From: Pseudonocardia sp. EC080619-01
GTDB lineage: Bacteria; Actinomycetota; Actinomycetes; Mycobacteriales; Pseudonocardiaceae
Direction of reading: 5' to 3'
Assembly: GCF_001420995.1 (NCBI RefSeq)
Contig: NZ_CP012184.1
Span: 2,588,501-2,652,500 of the forward strand
Length of the DNA: 64,000 bases
The translations under genes were made by a program, and so were the position numbers. Shown here one piece after another: positions 16,833-25,582 of this stretch. Below the pieces are notes generated by a model. It made no database searches. It saw only the letters and a list, made by a program, of their open reading frames with translations, and was not told where the DNA came from. The stretch's first letter is position 1. Each line of letters opens with the position of its first letter.

Positions 16833-17759
16833 TCAGCCGGTGACCGTTCGGGAGGCCGCGACGACCTCCGCCAGCAGGGCACGCTCACGCTCGTCGAGAT
16901 CGGTCAGCGGCGGGCGGACGGGACCGGCCGGGTGCCCGGTCAGCTCCATCCCGGCCTTGACGATGCTCACCGCATAGCCGGGCTTGCGGTCGCGGACGGC
17001 GGTGTAGGGCAGCACGACCTCGTCGAGCAGGCGGCGGACGGTCGCCCGGTCACCGGCCCGGACGGCGGCGTAGAACGCCAGCGCGAACTCGGGCAGGAAG
17101 TTGAAGATCGCCGAGCTGTAGGTCGTGACGCCCAGCTCGAGGTACGGCAGCGCGAAGGTCTCCGCGGTCGGCAGGCCCCCGATGTAGACGAGGCGGTCAC
17201 CGAGGCGGGAGTGGATCCGGGTGATCGACTCCAGGTCGCCGACGCCGTCCTTGAACCCGACCAGGTTCGGGCAGGTGCCGGCCAGCTCGGCCACGGCCTC
17301 GGGGGTGTACACGGCGTTCGCCCGGCTGTAGATCACCACGCCGAGCGAGGTGGCCTCGCAGACCGCGCGGACGTGTGCGACGAGTCCGTCGGTCGAGGCC
17401 TCGGTGAGGTAGGGCGGGAAGAGCAGCAGCCCGTCGGCACCTGCGGCCTCGGCGTCCCGGGCGAAGCCGATCGCCTGGGCGGTGCCGTGGCCCGCCGGCG
17501 CGACGATCGGGGTGTCCTCCGGTGCGCTCCCGACCGCGGCGCGGACGACGCGGCCGACCTCCTGCGGGGTCAGCGAGAAGAACTCGCCGGTCCCGCCGGC
17601 CGCGAACAGGCCCGCCACCTCGTACTTGCCGAGTCGGACGATGTTGTCCCGGTAGGCGGGCTCGTCGAACGCCAGATCGCGGGTGAAGTGGGTGACGGGG
17701 AAGGACAGCAGCCCCGAGCCGAGACGCTGGGCGAGCTCGCTGGGAGCGATGGCGGGCAT
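16833..17759 (-). CDS. kdgD: 5-dehydro-4-deoxyglucarate dehydratase
   Basis: A 308-residue class I TIM-barrel protein of the DapA/NAL superfamily. The Schiff-base Lys170 is in VGFKDGVGD, Tyr144 in VVIYSRAN, and GGTGEFFSL forms the substrate loop. LLSFPVTHF near the N-terminus and YSRANAVY are characteristic of KdgD, which dehydrates and decarboxylates 5-keto-4-deoxyglucarate to 2,5-dioxopentanoate, the substrate of the next gene product. ATG 17759 is preceded by AGGAGG. The gene is transcribed away from the LysR regulator across a 121-bp region. Confidence 0.88.
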   Translation of the reverse strand: MPAIAPSELAQRLGSGLLSFPVTHFTRDLAFDEPAYRDNIVRLGKYEVAGLFAAGGTGEFFSLTPQEVGRVVRAAVGSAPEDTPIVAPAGHGTAQAIGFARDAEAAGADGLLLFPPYLTEASTDGLVAHVRAVCEATSLGVVIYSRANAVYTPEAVAELAGTCPNLVGFKDGVGDLESITRIHSRLGDRLVYIGGLPTAETFALPYLELGVTTYSSAIFNFLPEFALAFYAAVRAGDRATVRRLLDEVVLPYTAVRDRKPGYAVSIVKAGMELTGHPAGPVRPPLTDLDERERALLAEVVAASRTVTG

Positions 17760-17825
17760 GGGCAGGTTCCTCCTGGCTGGCGGTCGGCGGCGACGGGCTG
17801 CAACCGGAATCGAGCGTAAGGAGCA

Positions 17826-17859
17826 GCATCGATGCACGTCCAACACTGCTTTCGCATCG
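17826..17859. promoter_or_regulatory. GCATCG half-sites between kdgD and lysR-type gene
   Basis: Three GCATCG half-sites occur: 17826-17831 forward, 17830-17835 reverse (together the palindrome GCATCGATGC) and 17854-17859 forward. The reverse/forward pair is CGATGC-N18-GCATCG. Position between divergent genes suits a LysR-type recognition and activation site pair. Confidence 0.5.
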
Positions 17860-17868
17860 ACCAATACC

Positions 17869-17874
17869 TAGACT
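17869..17874 (+). promoter_or_regulatory. -10 hexamer TAGACT for a leaderless LysR transcript
   Basis: TAGACT ends six bases before GTG 17881, so transcription would begin at or next to the start codon. No Shine-Dalgarno sequence is present, which fits a leaderless mRNA. Confidence 0.5.
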
Positions 17875-17880
17875 GGATCG

Positions 17881-18801
17881 GTGTTCACGCTCAGCCAGCT
17901 CAAGAGCTTCGTCGCGGTCGCCGAGACGCTCCACTACGGACGGGCGGCCGAGCGGCTGTCGATGACCCAGCCGCCGCTGACCCGGCGGATCCAGCTCCTG
18001 GAACGTGAGCTGGGGGTCGAGCTGTTCGACCGCACCGGCCGGACCGTGCGGCCCACCGCTGCCGGGCGGGCCTTCCTGGCCGACGCCCGCCGGATCCTCG
18101 GCCTGTCGACCCAGGCCGCACTCGCCGTCCGGAGGGTGCCGACCGGGGAGGTCGGGACGGTGGCGCTCGGCTTCACCGCGTCGGCCGCACACTCGGTGCT
18201 GGACACCGTGGTGGACGCGATCCGTTCCCACCTGCCGGGGGTGGATCTCGTCCTGCGCGAGCGGGTCTCCGGGACCCAGCTGGAGGAGCTCCGGTCCGGG
18301 GAACTCGATCTCGTGCTGGTACGCCCGCCGGTCCCGGCGTCCGGCGTCGGCCAGCACCTGCTGCACCGGGAGGCGTTGCTCGCCGCGGTTCCGGCAGGCC
18401 ACCACCTGGCCGACCCGGCCCGCCCCCTGCACCTGCACGACCTCGACGGCCTGCCGTTCGTCATGTACTCACCGACCGAGGCCCGGTACTTCCACGAGGT
18501 GCTCGTCGGGGTGTTCCGCGGCGCAGGTGTGGCACCGCGGTACGTGCACCACCTCAGCCAGGTGCACACGATCCTGGCCCTGGTCCGGGCCGGGCTGGGG
18601 CTGGCGCTCGTCCCGCACGCGGCGACCGCCCTCGGGCTCGACGGTGTCGTGCTCCGGCCGGTCGTGGGCCTCGCCGGGGAGCCGGTCGAGCTCGTCGCGG
18701 CCTGGCGCACGAACGACGAGAACCCCGCCCTGCGCGCCGTGCGCGAGATCGTCGTGACCGCGACGGCGACCGGCAGGCGGGGTGGGCCCGGGGGGCCGTG
18801 A
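17881..18801 (+). CDS. LysR family transcriptional regulator
   Basis: 306 residues. The winged helix is at the N-terminus (FVAVAETLHYGRAAERLSMTQ, then PPLTRRIQLLE), followed by a two-lobed effector-binding domain (VALGFTASA, ELDLVLVRPP, GLGLALVPHA). It is divergent from kdgD and the dehydrogenase gene and is the natural regulator for them; the effector may be an aldarate or its breakdown product. The GTG start has no ribosome-binding site but a -10 hexamer immediately upstream. Confidence 0.9.
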   Translation: MFTLSQLKSFVAVAETLHYGRAAERLSMTQPPLTRRIQLLERELGVELFDRTGRTVRPTAAGRAFLADARRILGLSTQAALAVRRVPTGEVGTVALGFTASAAHSVLDTVVDAIRSHLPGVDLVLRERVSGTQLEELRSGELDLVLVRPPVPASGVGQHLLHREALLAAVPAGHHLADPARPLHLHDLDGLPFVMYSPTEARYFHEVLVGVFRGAGVAPRYVHHLSQVHTILALVRAGLGLALVPHAATALGLDGVVLRPVVGLAGEPVELVAAWRTNDENPALRAVREIVVTATATGRRGGPGGP

Positions 18802-18806
18802 CACGG

Positions 18807-18822
18807 CCGGTGCCCTCACCGG
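18807..18822. terminator. short hairpin between convergent genes
   Basis: CCGGTG-CCCT-CACCGG forms a 6-bp stem with a 4-base loop in the 14-bp gap between the LysR gene and the convergent hydrolase gene, overlapping the hydrolase stop codon. Confidence 0.45.
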
Positions 18823-20120
18823 GTGGCAGGGGCCTCCGAGCAGCGGCCGAGGTGCTCGGCGAGCGCGCGGGTGACCTCGTCGGCCCGTTCCACGTTCGGC
18901 AGGTGCGCCGCGCCGTCGAGGATCACGTAGTGCCCGTCGCGGACGCCGTTCGCGATCGCCTTCAGCATCTCCGGCGGCGTCGCCGGGTCGGCGGCGCCCG
19001 CGACGGCCAGCGTCGGTGCGGTGATCCCGGCGAGGCGGCGCCGGACGTCGAACTCCCCGATCGCCTCGCAGCACCCCGCGTAGCCCTCGGCCGTCGTGGC
19101 CTGCAGCATCGCGAGCAACCGCACCGCCTCGCCGTTGCGCCGGCGGACGAAGTCGTGGGTGAACCAGGTGCCCGGCCGGCTGGTGACCATCGCCCCGGTT
19201 CCCTGGGCGCGCACCACCCTCGCCCGCCGCGGCCACTCCGAGGGCTCAGCGAACCGCGCCGCCGACGCGACGACGGTCAGCGACGCGACCCGGTCGGGCC
19301 GGTCGAGCGCGAGCTGCAGGCCGATCGCGCCGCCCAGCGACACCCCCGCGTGGTGGAAGCGGCCGATGCCGAGCCCGTCGAGCAGGGCGAGCACGTCGCG
19401 GGCGAGGCCCGCGACCGTGTAGGGGCCGTCCGGGGCGGGGCTCCCGCCGTGACCGGGCAGGTCGTAGCGGACGATCCGATAGGCGCTCGCGAGCTCGGCG
19501 ACCTGGGCGTCGAACAGGTGCAGGTCGGTGCCGAGCGACGGGCCGAGCACCAGCACCGGGCCGTCGGCCGGGCCGTCGGTGCGGTGGTGCAGCGCGATCG
19601 GCGCGTGGTCCGGCCGGGGCGGTTCCGGGGTGTCACCGGGGGTGCGGGTCCCCGCGGCCGCGTCCACGGTGAACCGGGCGCGGTCCCAGCCCTCGTCGAG
19701 CGGGGCGAAGTAGTCGAACGACACCTGCTTCGACCGGTACCGCCAGGCACCGGCGACGCGCACGAGGGTGTCGGTGTACCGGCCCGCCGCGACGTGCGGG
19801 ACCCCGTCCAGCACGCACGGCTGCCACAGGAACGACCGGGCGCGCGCCCGGCCCGGGGCACCGCCGTCGAGCTCGATCTCCAGGTTGGTGACGTGGTGCC
19901 AGAACGCGGTGAGCCCGTTCCCGGCGAGCCCGGCGAAGAACCGGCGCAGCCCGGGACGCCCGCGGGCGTGGCCGAGGCCGGTGAACTCGCCGTCGTCGGT
20001 GAAGAGGGAGACGAGGGTGTCCCAGTCGCCGTCGTCGAGGGCCCGGCAGTAGCGGGCGTCGAGCGTGCGGATCTCCTCCAGCGTCTCCAGCCGGGCGATC
20101 CGCTGTTCCAGCGACGTCAT
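18816..20120 (-). CDS. SnoaL-like domain fused to alpha/beta hydrolase
   Basis: 434 residues in two domains. Residues 1 to about 150 are a SnoaL/NTF2-like fold (LDARYCRALDDGDWDTLVSLF, HHVTNLEIEL, WRYRSKQVSFDYF). Residues about 175-430 are an alpha/beta hydrolase close to 3-oxoadipate enol-lactonases. The nucleophile Ser is in GVSLGGAIG, the Asp in AGAADPATPP and the His in GAAHLPNVER. A hydrolytic step on a ring-cleavage or ester product of the co-transcribed monooxygenase is likely; the SnoaL half may bind or isomerise the same compound. The ATG overlaps the RibF-like stop (ATGA), so they are coupled. Confidence 0.82.
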   Translation of the reverse strand: MTSLEQRIARLETLEEIRTLDARYCRALDDGDWDTLVSLFTDDGEFTGLGHARGRPGLRRFFAGLAGNGLTAFWHHVTNLEIELDGGAPGRARARSFLWQPCVLDGVPHVAAGRYTDTLVRVAGAWRYRSKQVSFDYFAPLDEGWDRARFTVDAAAGTRTPGDTPEPPRPDHAPIALHHRTDGPADGPVLVLGPSLGTDLHLFDAQVAELASAYRIVRYDLPGHGGSPAPDGPYTVAGLARDVLALLDGLGIGRFHHAGVSLGGAIGLQLALDRPDRVASLTVVASAARFAEPSEWPRRARVVRAQGTGAMVTSRPGTWFTHDFVRRRNGEAVRLLAMLQATTAEGYAGCCEAIGEFDVRRRLAGITAPTLAVAGAADPATPPEMLKAIANGVRDGHYVILDGAAHLPNVERADEVTRALAEHLGRCSEAPATR

Positions 20121-20935
20121 CGCGCGGCCGTCCCGGCGCCGGGGAAGGTGACCGCGACCGTCCCGTCCCGGCCGGTGGTCACCGCGCCGAGGAGGCGCAG
20201 CCCGCCGCGGAGGTCGATCTCGACGGTCGCCGGCCGGTCGCCGACCAGGGCCCGGTACCGGCCGGGCGGGGGCAGCGCGGTGTCCGGCTCCAGCACGACC
20301 CGGTCGGACCGGCGCTGCCCGTGGACCCGGTGCGGCCTGCCCAGCGCCCGCTCGGCGCCGGCGAGGTCACCGGCGCGCAGGCAGCGCCGGGCGTGCGTCG
20401 ACGAGCATGTCGTGCCGGCGTCCTGCAGCAGGTCGACGCCGTGCGCGGTGAACCCGAGCTCCCGGCCGAGCTCGCGCAGGGTGCCGACGGTCCCGGCGCC
20501 GCGCGCGCCGAAGGTGAAGTCGGCCCCGACGACGACGGCCGCGGCCCGCAGCCCGGCCACCAGCACCTCGCGGGCGAACTCCTGCGGGGTGCGGGCGGCC
20601 AGCTCGCGGGTGAAGCGGAGCACGCAGACGGCGTCGGCGCCGGCGTCCGCGGCGAGCTCGGCGCGGTGCCCGAGCGTGCTGAGGGCGGCGGTGTCCCGGC
20701 CGGTGCCCAGCACCCTGGCCGGGTGCGGGTCGAAGGTGACGAGCAGGACCGGCAGGCCGCGGCGGCGCGCGACCGCCCGTGCGGTCGCCACGATCCGGCG
20801 GTGGCCCCGGTGCAGGCCGTCGAACACGCCCAGCGCGACGACGCACGGGCCGGAGCCCGCAGGGACCTCGTCGACGCCGTGCCACACCGGGATCCCGGCC
20901 GGTGCGTCGGTGTGCTGGGTCGGTACGGCGGTCAT
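20117..20935 (-). CDS. RibF-like FAD synthetase lacking the riboflavin-kinase motif
   Basis: 272 residues, against about 310 for usual bifunctional RibF. The FMN adenylyltransferase half is intact: GVFDGLHRGHR near residue 37, LVTFDPHP, VVGADFTFG. The SSTH segment stands where SST(R/I)R is usual. After the LGRPH junction a kinase domain should begin with a (G)R-x-LGFPTANL motif, but this is absent; only about 70 residues with GRYRALVGDRPATVEI remain. It therefore probably makes FAD from FMN but cannot phosphorylate riboflavin. Lying in a flavin monooxygenase operon, it looks like a dedicated FAD supplier rather than the housekeeping ribF. Confidence 0.78.
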   Translation of the reverse strand: MTAVPTQHTDAPAGIPVWHGVDEVPAGSGPCVVALGVFDGLHRGHRRIVATARAVARRRGLPVLLVTFDPHPARVLGTGRDTAALSTLGHRAELAADAGADAVCVLRFTRELAARTPQEFAREVLVAGLRAAAVVVGADFTFGARGAGTVGTLRELGRELGFTAHGVDLLQDAGTTCSSTHARRCLRAGDLAGAERALGRPHRVHGQRRSDRVVLEPDTALPPPGRYRALVGDRPATVEIDLRGGLRLLGAVTTGRDGTVAVTFPGAGTAAR

Positions 20936-21012
20936 TCCCGGGCTCCGATCGGTGGCGGGCAGGGGGTGGCACGCGGGGACGCCCGCCGGAGACCGGCGTC
21001 CCCGCGCCGGGG

Positions 21013-22587
21013 TCAGCGGCGGCCGATGACGGCGTCGTCACCCGGGTTGATCAGGTCGGGCACGGTCCAGCCGTTCAGGTCGTACTCGGACAGGCACTGC
21101 TCGGCGAAGCCCTTCATCGCCCCGGCCGTCCCGGAGGCCTCGGCGGCGAAGAGCAGCTCGGCGCGCACGCCCTCGTGGTTGCCGGAGTAGTTGCGCTCGT
21201 AGAGCTCGTGCCGGCCACCGAACTCGGTGCCGATCGAGTCCCAGATCAGCTTCATCAGCTTGACCCGGTCGACGGCCTCGTAGCCGTTCGAGCCGCGCAC
21301 GTACTTGTCCAGGTAGGGCCGCACCTCCGGGGACAGGAAGTCGGTCGAGTGGCTGGGCAGGTAGATCAGCGAGGCGCCGAGGTCCTGCAGGATGATCTCG
21401 CGGACGCGGGGGTAGCCGATCGTCATGAACCAGCGGTAGGCCAGGCCGTAGTCGAGCTTCGGCAGCTTGGCGCCGCCGACCCACTCGTCGGGGTTGGCGC
21501 ACATCGCGTCCGACAGCGCCCAGAACATGTTCCGCCAGGCAATCACCTCACCGACCCGGGTCTGGACGCCGCGGAAGTCCTTCGAACCGGTGACCTCGAG
21601 GCCCTTCATCAGCAGTCCGGCGATGAAGTCGAGCTTGACCGCGAGCCGGGTGACGCCGTGGAAGGTGAAGCGGTGCAGGAAGCCCGAGCCGGGGAAGAAC
21701 GTCGACGCCTTCTCCGGGTCGCCGTAGATGAAGACGTTCTCCCAGGGGATCAGGACCTTGTCGAGCACGAAGATCGTGTCGTTCTCGTCCATCCGCGACG
21801 AGAGCGGGTAGTCGAACGGGCTGCCCGTCATGGTGGCCTGCTGGGCGTAGGACGGCCGGCAGATCAGCTTCATCCCGGGCGCACCCATCGGGACGGTGCA
21901 GACCAGCGAGTACTCCCGCTTCTTGATCGGCAGCCCGTAGTGGGCGAGGAAGTTGAAGTGGGTGATCGCCGACCCGGTCGCGACGACCTTGGCCCCCGAC
22001 ACCACGACGCCGTTGTCGTTCTCCTCCTCGACGTGCATGAACACGTCGGAGACCTCGTCCGGGTCGCGGTGCCGGTCGACCGGCGGGTTGATGATCGCGT
22101 GGTTCCAGTAGAGGACCTTCTCCTGCGACTCCTCGTACCAGCGCCGCGCGTTGGCCGCGTACGGGTCGTAGAACGGCGAGTTCGCGCCGAGGGTGCCGAG
22201 GAAGGCGGCCTTGTAGTCGGGGCTGCGGCCCATGAAGCCGTAGGTCATCCGGGCCCACTCCGCGATCGCGTCGCGGTCCTTCTTCAGGTCCTCGACCGAG
22301 TGCGGGGTGCGGAAGAACGGGTGGGTGAACCCGGTGCTGCCGGTGTCGGTGGGGACGGTCAGCGTCTCCTGCCTGTCCGGGTCGTGCAGCGCGTCGTAGA
22401 GCCGCGCGGTCATGCGGACCGCGTTGCGGAACGCCGGGTGGGTGGTGACGTCGCGGACCTTCTCGCCGTAGAGGAAGACCTCGCGGTCGTCCCGCAGGCT
22501 CTCGATGTACTCGGCGCCCGTCATCGGCCGCGTCGCGCGGCCCTCGCCGTCGGTGGGGGTGCTGACGGAATCCTGCTGCAGGGTCAT
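21013..22587 (-). CDS. HpaB-like FADH2-dependent aromatic monooxygenase, oxygenase component
   Basis: 524 residues of the 4-hydroxyphenylacetate 3-hydroxylase/chlorophenol monooxygenase family, which has an acyl-CoA dehydrogenase fold. The N-terminal [43 protein letters not shown] and [17 protein letters not shown] are family-typical. These enzymes ortho-hydroxylate phenols using reduced flavin from a separate reductase, encoded 85 bp upstream. The substrate is not identifiable, and no ring-cleavage dioxygenase is adjacent. ATG 22587 is chosen for AAGGAG about 8 bases upstream and the family N-terminus. Confidence 0.88.
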   Translation of the reverse strand: MTLQQDSVSTPTDGEGRATRPMTGAEYIESLRDDREVFLYGEKVRDVTTHPAFRNAVRMTARLYDALHDPDRQETLTVPTDTGSTGFTHPFFRTPHSVEDLKKDRDAIAEWARMTYGFMGRSPDYKAAFLGTLGANSPFYDPYAANARRWYEESQEKVLYWNHAIINPPVDRHRDPDEVSDVFMHVEEENDNGVVVSGAKVVATGSAITHFNFLAHYGLPIKKREYSLVCTVPMGAPGMKLICRPSYAQQATMTGSPFDYPLSSRMDENDTIFVLDKVLIPWENVFIYGDPEKASTFFPGSGFLHRFTFHGVTRLAVKLDFIAGLLMKGLEVTGSKDFRGVQTRVGEVIAWRNMFWALSDAMCANPDEWVGGAKLPKLDYGLAYRWFMTIGYPRVREIILQDLGASLIYLPSHSTDFLSPEVRPYLDKYVRGSNGYEAVDRVKLMKLIWDSIGTEFGGRHELYERNYSGNHEGVRAELLFAAEASGTAGAMKGFAEQCLSEYDLNGWTVPDLINPGDDAVIGRR

Positions 22588-22672
22588 CGTCGACTCCTTC
22601 GTCGTCCGGGCATGCCGGGTCGGGGCACCGCGCGGGGCGGGGTGCCGGGTCACGGGTGGAGGGCGGGTCGGG

Positions 22673-23221
22673 TCAGCGGGCCGCGGCGTGCGGCGGGATC
22701 CAGGACTGGCTCTGCGGGCCGTCGGCGGAGTCGCCCCACAGCAGTGGTTCGTGGTCGTCGCCGAGGTGGTGGAACTTGCCGGTGTGGAACAGCAGGGGCT
22801 CCCCGCCGTTCATCAGGAACTCCTGGACCTCGCCCAGGTACAGGACGTGGTCGCCGCCGTCGTAGGACTGCCAGGGCGTGCACGAGACGTGCGCCAGCGC
22901 ACCGCCGAGCCGCGGCGCACCGCAGGCGCTGTCGGGCAGCCACTCGACGTCCTGGTTCGGGCGGCCCGCGAAGTGCAGTGCCAGGTCCTTCTGCCGGCTC
23001 TCCAGCACGTTCACGGTGAAGGGCCGCGCCTCGACCAGCGAGCACAGCCGCGACCGCCGGTCCAGGGAGACCAGCACGAGCGGTGGCTCCAGCGACACCG
23101 CCGTGAACGCGTTGACCGTCGCGCCGTGCGGTGCACCGTCGGCGCCCTGGCAGGTGATCACGGTGACCCCGGTCGTGAAGTGACCCAGGCACCGCCGTAG
23201 CTCTCTCGGGTCGATCGCCAT
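22673..23221 (-). CDS. flavin reductase, HpaC-like
   Basis: A 182-residue FMN-binding split-barrel flavin reductase ([42 protein letters not shown]). It reduces FAD or FMN with NAD(P)H and passes it to the HpaB-like oxygenase. It is the first gene of the leftward operon. AAGGAG lies 6-7 bases before ATG 23221, and two palindromes start 19 bp upstream, so expression of the whole operon is probably controlled here. Confidence 0.9.
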   Translation of the reverse strand: MAIDPRELRRCLGHFTTGVTVITCQGADGAPHGATVNAFTAVSLEPPLVLVSLDRRSRLCSLVEARPFTVNVLESRQKDLALHFAGRPNQDVEWLPDSACGAPRLGGALAHVSCTPWQSYDGGDHVLYLGEVQEFLMNGGEPLLFHTGKFHHLGDDHEPLLWGDSADGPQSQSWIPPHAAAR

Positions 23222-23239
23222 CGATCGCTCCTTTCGCGT

Positions 23240-23274
23240 GTACGCTGTGCGTACCGGTCGAACGCCCTGCGTTC
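23240..23274. promoter_or_regulatory. paired 15-bp palindromic operators
   Basis: Two perfect 6-3-6 inverted repeats: GTACGC-TGT-GCGTAC (23240-23254) and GAACGC-CCT-GCGTTC (23260-23274), with centres 20 bp apart (about two helical turns). Both fit GNACGC-N3-GCGTNC. They lie between the flavin reductase start and the divergent IclR gene, so that regulator is the likely ligand. Confidence 0.75.
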
Positions 23275-23369
23275 AGACTTCACCATGGCGTGGCCGGGGT
23301 CACCGGTCAATGGACGCGGGCAGGATGCGAGGGACCGGGTCCCGCTGCACTGAGAGGATCTGCGACTGA

Positions 23370-24182
23370 ATGAGCGACAGGCCGGCCGACGACCGTGACC
23401 ACATCCAGAGCATCGAGCGCGGGTTCGCGGTGCTGCTGGCGTTCGACGCCGACCGGCCCCGTCCGACCGGCACCGACCTCGCCGAGGCCACCGGGCTGTC
23501 CCGGCCGGCCGTGCGGCGCATCCTCCTGACGCTCGAGCACCTCGGCTACGTCCGGCCCGTCGGCAACCGGTGGCGGCTCACACCGCGGGTGCTGTCGATC
23601 GGGCAGCACTTCACCGCGACCAACTCGATCGTCGAGCTGGCCCGGCCGCACCTGTCCCGGCTGTCCGAGGAGACGGGGGAGTCGGCGTCGCTGGCCGTGC
23701 TCGACGGCACCGACGCGGTGTACGTCGCCCGGGTCGCCGTGCGGCGCATCATGAGCATCGACGTCTCCCCCGGCACCCGGGTGCCCGCGGCCGCGACCTC
23801 GATGGGCCGGGTGCTGCTCGCGTGGGCCGAGGAGGAGACCGTCGCCGGCGTCCTCGCGGCGGGGCTCCCCGCGCACACCGCACGGACGGTGACCGACCCC
23901 AAGTCCCTCCGCGGCGTGCTCCGCGAGGTCCAGGCCCAGGGCTGGTCGATCGTCGACGGCGAGCTCGACCCCGAGCTGATCTCCGTCGCCGTCCCGGTCC
24001 GGGACCACACCGGGTCCGTGGTCGCGGCCATGGCGTCGTCGACGTCGGTGGCCCGGACGACGGCGGAGCAGCTCCGCGCCACGGTGCTGGAACCGCTGCT
24101 CGCGGCCGCGTCCCGGCTCAGCGTGGAGCTCGGGCAGCCCCGCGGGGCGCAGGCCCGGGAACGGCGCGAGGGCTTCTTCTGA
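23370..24182 (+). CDS. IclR family transcriptional regulator
   Basis: 270 residues. An N-terminal winged helix (SIERGFAVLLAFD, GTDLAEATGLSRPAVRRILLTLEHL split by a short gap) is followed by the IclR effector domain (VAVRRIMSIDVSPGTRVPAA, TSMGRVLLA, GWSIVDGELDPELISVAVPV). IclR proteins in this position usually control aromatic catabolism operons. It is divergent from the flavin monooxygenase operon with two palindromes between them. GAGAGGAT precedes the ATG. Confidence 0.9.
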   Translation: MSDRPADDRDHIQSIERGFAVLLAFDADRPRPTGTDLAEATGLSRPAVRRILLTLEHLGYVRPVGNRWRLTPRVLSIGQHFTATNSIVELARPHLSRLSEETGESASLAVLDGTDAVYVARVAVRRIMSIDVSPGTRVPAAATSMGRVLLAWAEEETVAGVLAAGLPAHTARTVTDPKSLRGVLREVQAQGWSIVDGELDPELISVAVPVRDHTGSVVAAMASSTSVARTTAEQLRATVLEPLLAAASRLSVELGQPRGAQARERREGFF

Positions 24183-24276
24183 CGCTCCCCGCCGGCCCCG
24201 CCCGGACCGGGACTTGAGTGTGCCCCGACGGCACGGTCTCTGATGGAGGCACTCCGCCACCGAGAGGAAGCCTCCC

Positions 24277-25521
24277 GTGCCCACCGATGCGACCGCACCG
24301 CTGCGACCGGCCCCCGGTCCCGACGACACCTCGCCGGCGCTCCCGACCCCCGTGTCGCGCCGTGCACTCGCCCCGGACCTCGCCCGCGGCCTGATGCTGC
24401 TGCTCATCGCGCTGGCGCACGTACCGTGGTTCCTCTACACGACCGACATCGGCGCCACGCTGCTGCACCCGGCAGGCGGCGGCGTCGCCGACCGGATCGC
24501 ACAGGCGGTCACGATCGTCACCGTCGACGCCCGGGCGTACCCGCTGTTCGCGCTGCTGTTCGCCTACGGCATCGGCCAGATGTATGCGCGCCAGACCGGC
24601 GGCGGCACCTCGGTGCGCGACGCCCGCCGGCTCCTGCGCACCCGGCACCTGTGGCTGCTCGGCTTCGGTCTGGTGCACGCCGCGCTGCTGTGGCAGGGCG
24701 ACATCCTCGGCACCTACGGGCTGCTCGGCCTCGTCCTGGTGCCGCTCTTCCTGAACCGCAGCGACCGCGTCCTGAAGATCTGGATCGGGGTGCTGCTCGG
24801 CGTCGGCGGGGCCTGGGCCCTCACGATGACCGCGCTCGGCGCGCCCGCCGCCCCGGCCGCGATGGAGGTGCAGCGGATGGCGATCGCCCAGGAGAGCTAC
24901 CTCCTGTCGATCCCGCTCCGCCTCGTCATGTGGTTCCCCGGCCTGCTGTCGGGGTTCGTCACCGTCACCCTGCCCGCCGCGTTCCTCGTCGGCCTGCTCG
25001 CATCGCGGCACCGGGTGCTCGAGGAACCCGCGCGGCACCTGCCGCTGCTGCGGCGCACCGCTGTCCTCGGGATCGCGGTCGGCTGGGGCGCCGGCCTCGC
25101 GCAGGCGCTGGTCCACCTCGGCGTGCTCACGCTGCCCGGCGGGGCCGCCCTCACCGACCTGCACGTCTACACCGGCTTCTTCGCCGGGGTCGGCTACGCG
25201 GCACTGTTCGGCCTGGTCGCGCACCGGATCACGGCCCGTGGGACGACGCCGCCGCTGCCCGTCCGCGCCCTGGTCGCCCTCGGCCGCCGCTCGATGAGCG
25301 GCTACATCGCGCAGTCGATGGTGTGGACCCCGCTGCTCGCGGCGTCCGGACTCGCGCTCGGTGCCCATCTCACGAGCTGGTCGACGCTGCTCGTCGGGAT
25401 CGGGACGTGGCTGCTGACCGTCGTACTGGCCTACGCGCTCGACCGCGCCGGGATCCGTGGCCCGGCCGAGACCCTGCTGCGACGGCTCACCTACCGCCGG
25501 GGAGTCATCCGGAGAGGGTGA
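24277..25521 (+). CDS. DUF418 family membrane protein
   Basis: 414 residues with about nine or ten hydrophobic segments. The N-terminal APDLARGLMLLLIALAHVP and the C-terminal RRSMSGYIAQSM are hallmarks of the DUF418/YeiB-like group, related to membrane acyltransferases. Function in the family is not established. The GTG start has AGAGGAAG about 8 bases upstream. It may be followed co-directionally by the lipid kinase gene. Confidence 0.8.
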   Translation: MPTDATAPLRPAPGPDDTSPALPTPVSRRALAPDLARGLMLLLIALAHVPWFLYTTDIGATLLHPAGGGVADRIAQAVTIVTVDARAYPLFALLFAYGIGQMYARQTGGGTSVRDARRLLRTRHLWLLGFGLVHAALLWQGDILGTYGLLGLVLVPLFLNRSDRVLKIWIGVLLGVGGAWALTMTALGAPAAPAAMEVQRMAIAQESYLLSIPLRLVMWFPGLLSGFVTVTLPAAFLVGLLASRHRVLEEPARHLPLLRRTAVLGIAVGWGAGLAQALVHLGVLTLPGGAALTDLHVYTGFFAGVGYAALFGLVAHRITARGTTPPLPVRALVALGRRSMSGYIAQSMVWTPLLAASGLALGAHLTSWSTLLVGIGTWLLTVVLAYALDRAGIRGPAETLLRRLTYRRGVIRRG

Positions 25522-25582
25522 TGCCGCCGGGCGGCGACGCGGCCAGGGTCGGACGCGTCGTCACCCGAGGGGCGTGATCACC

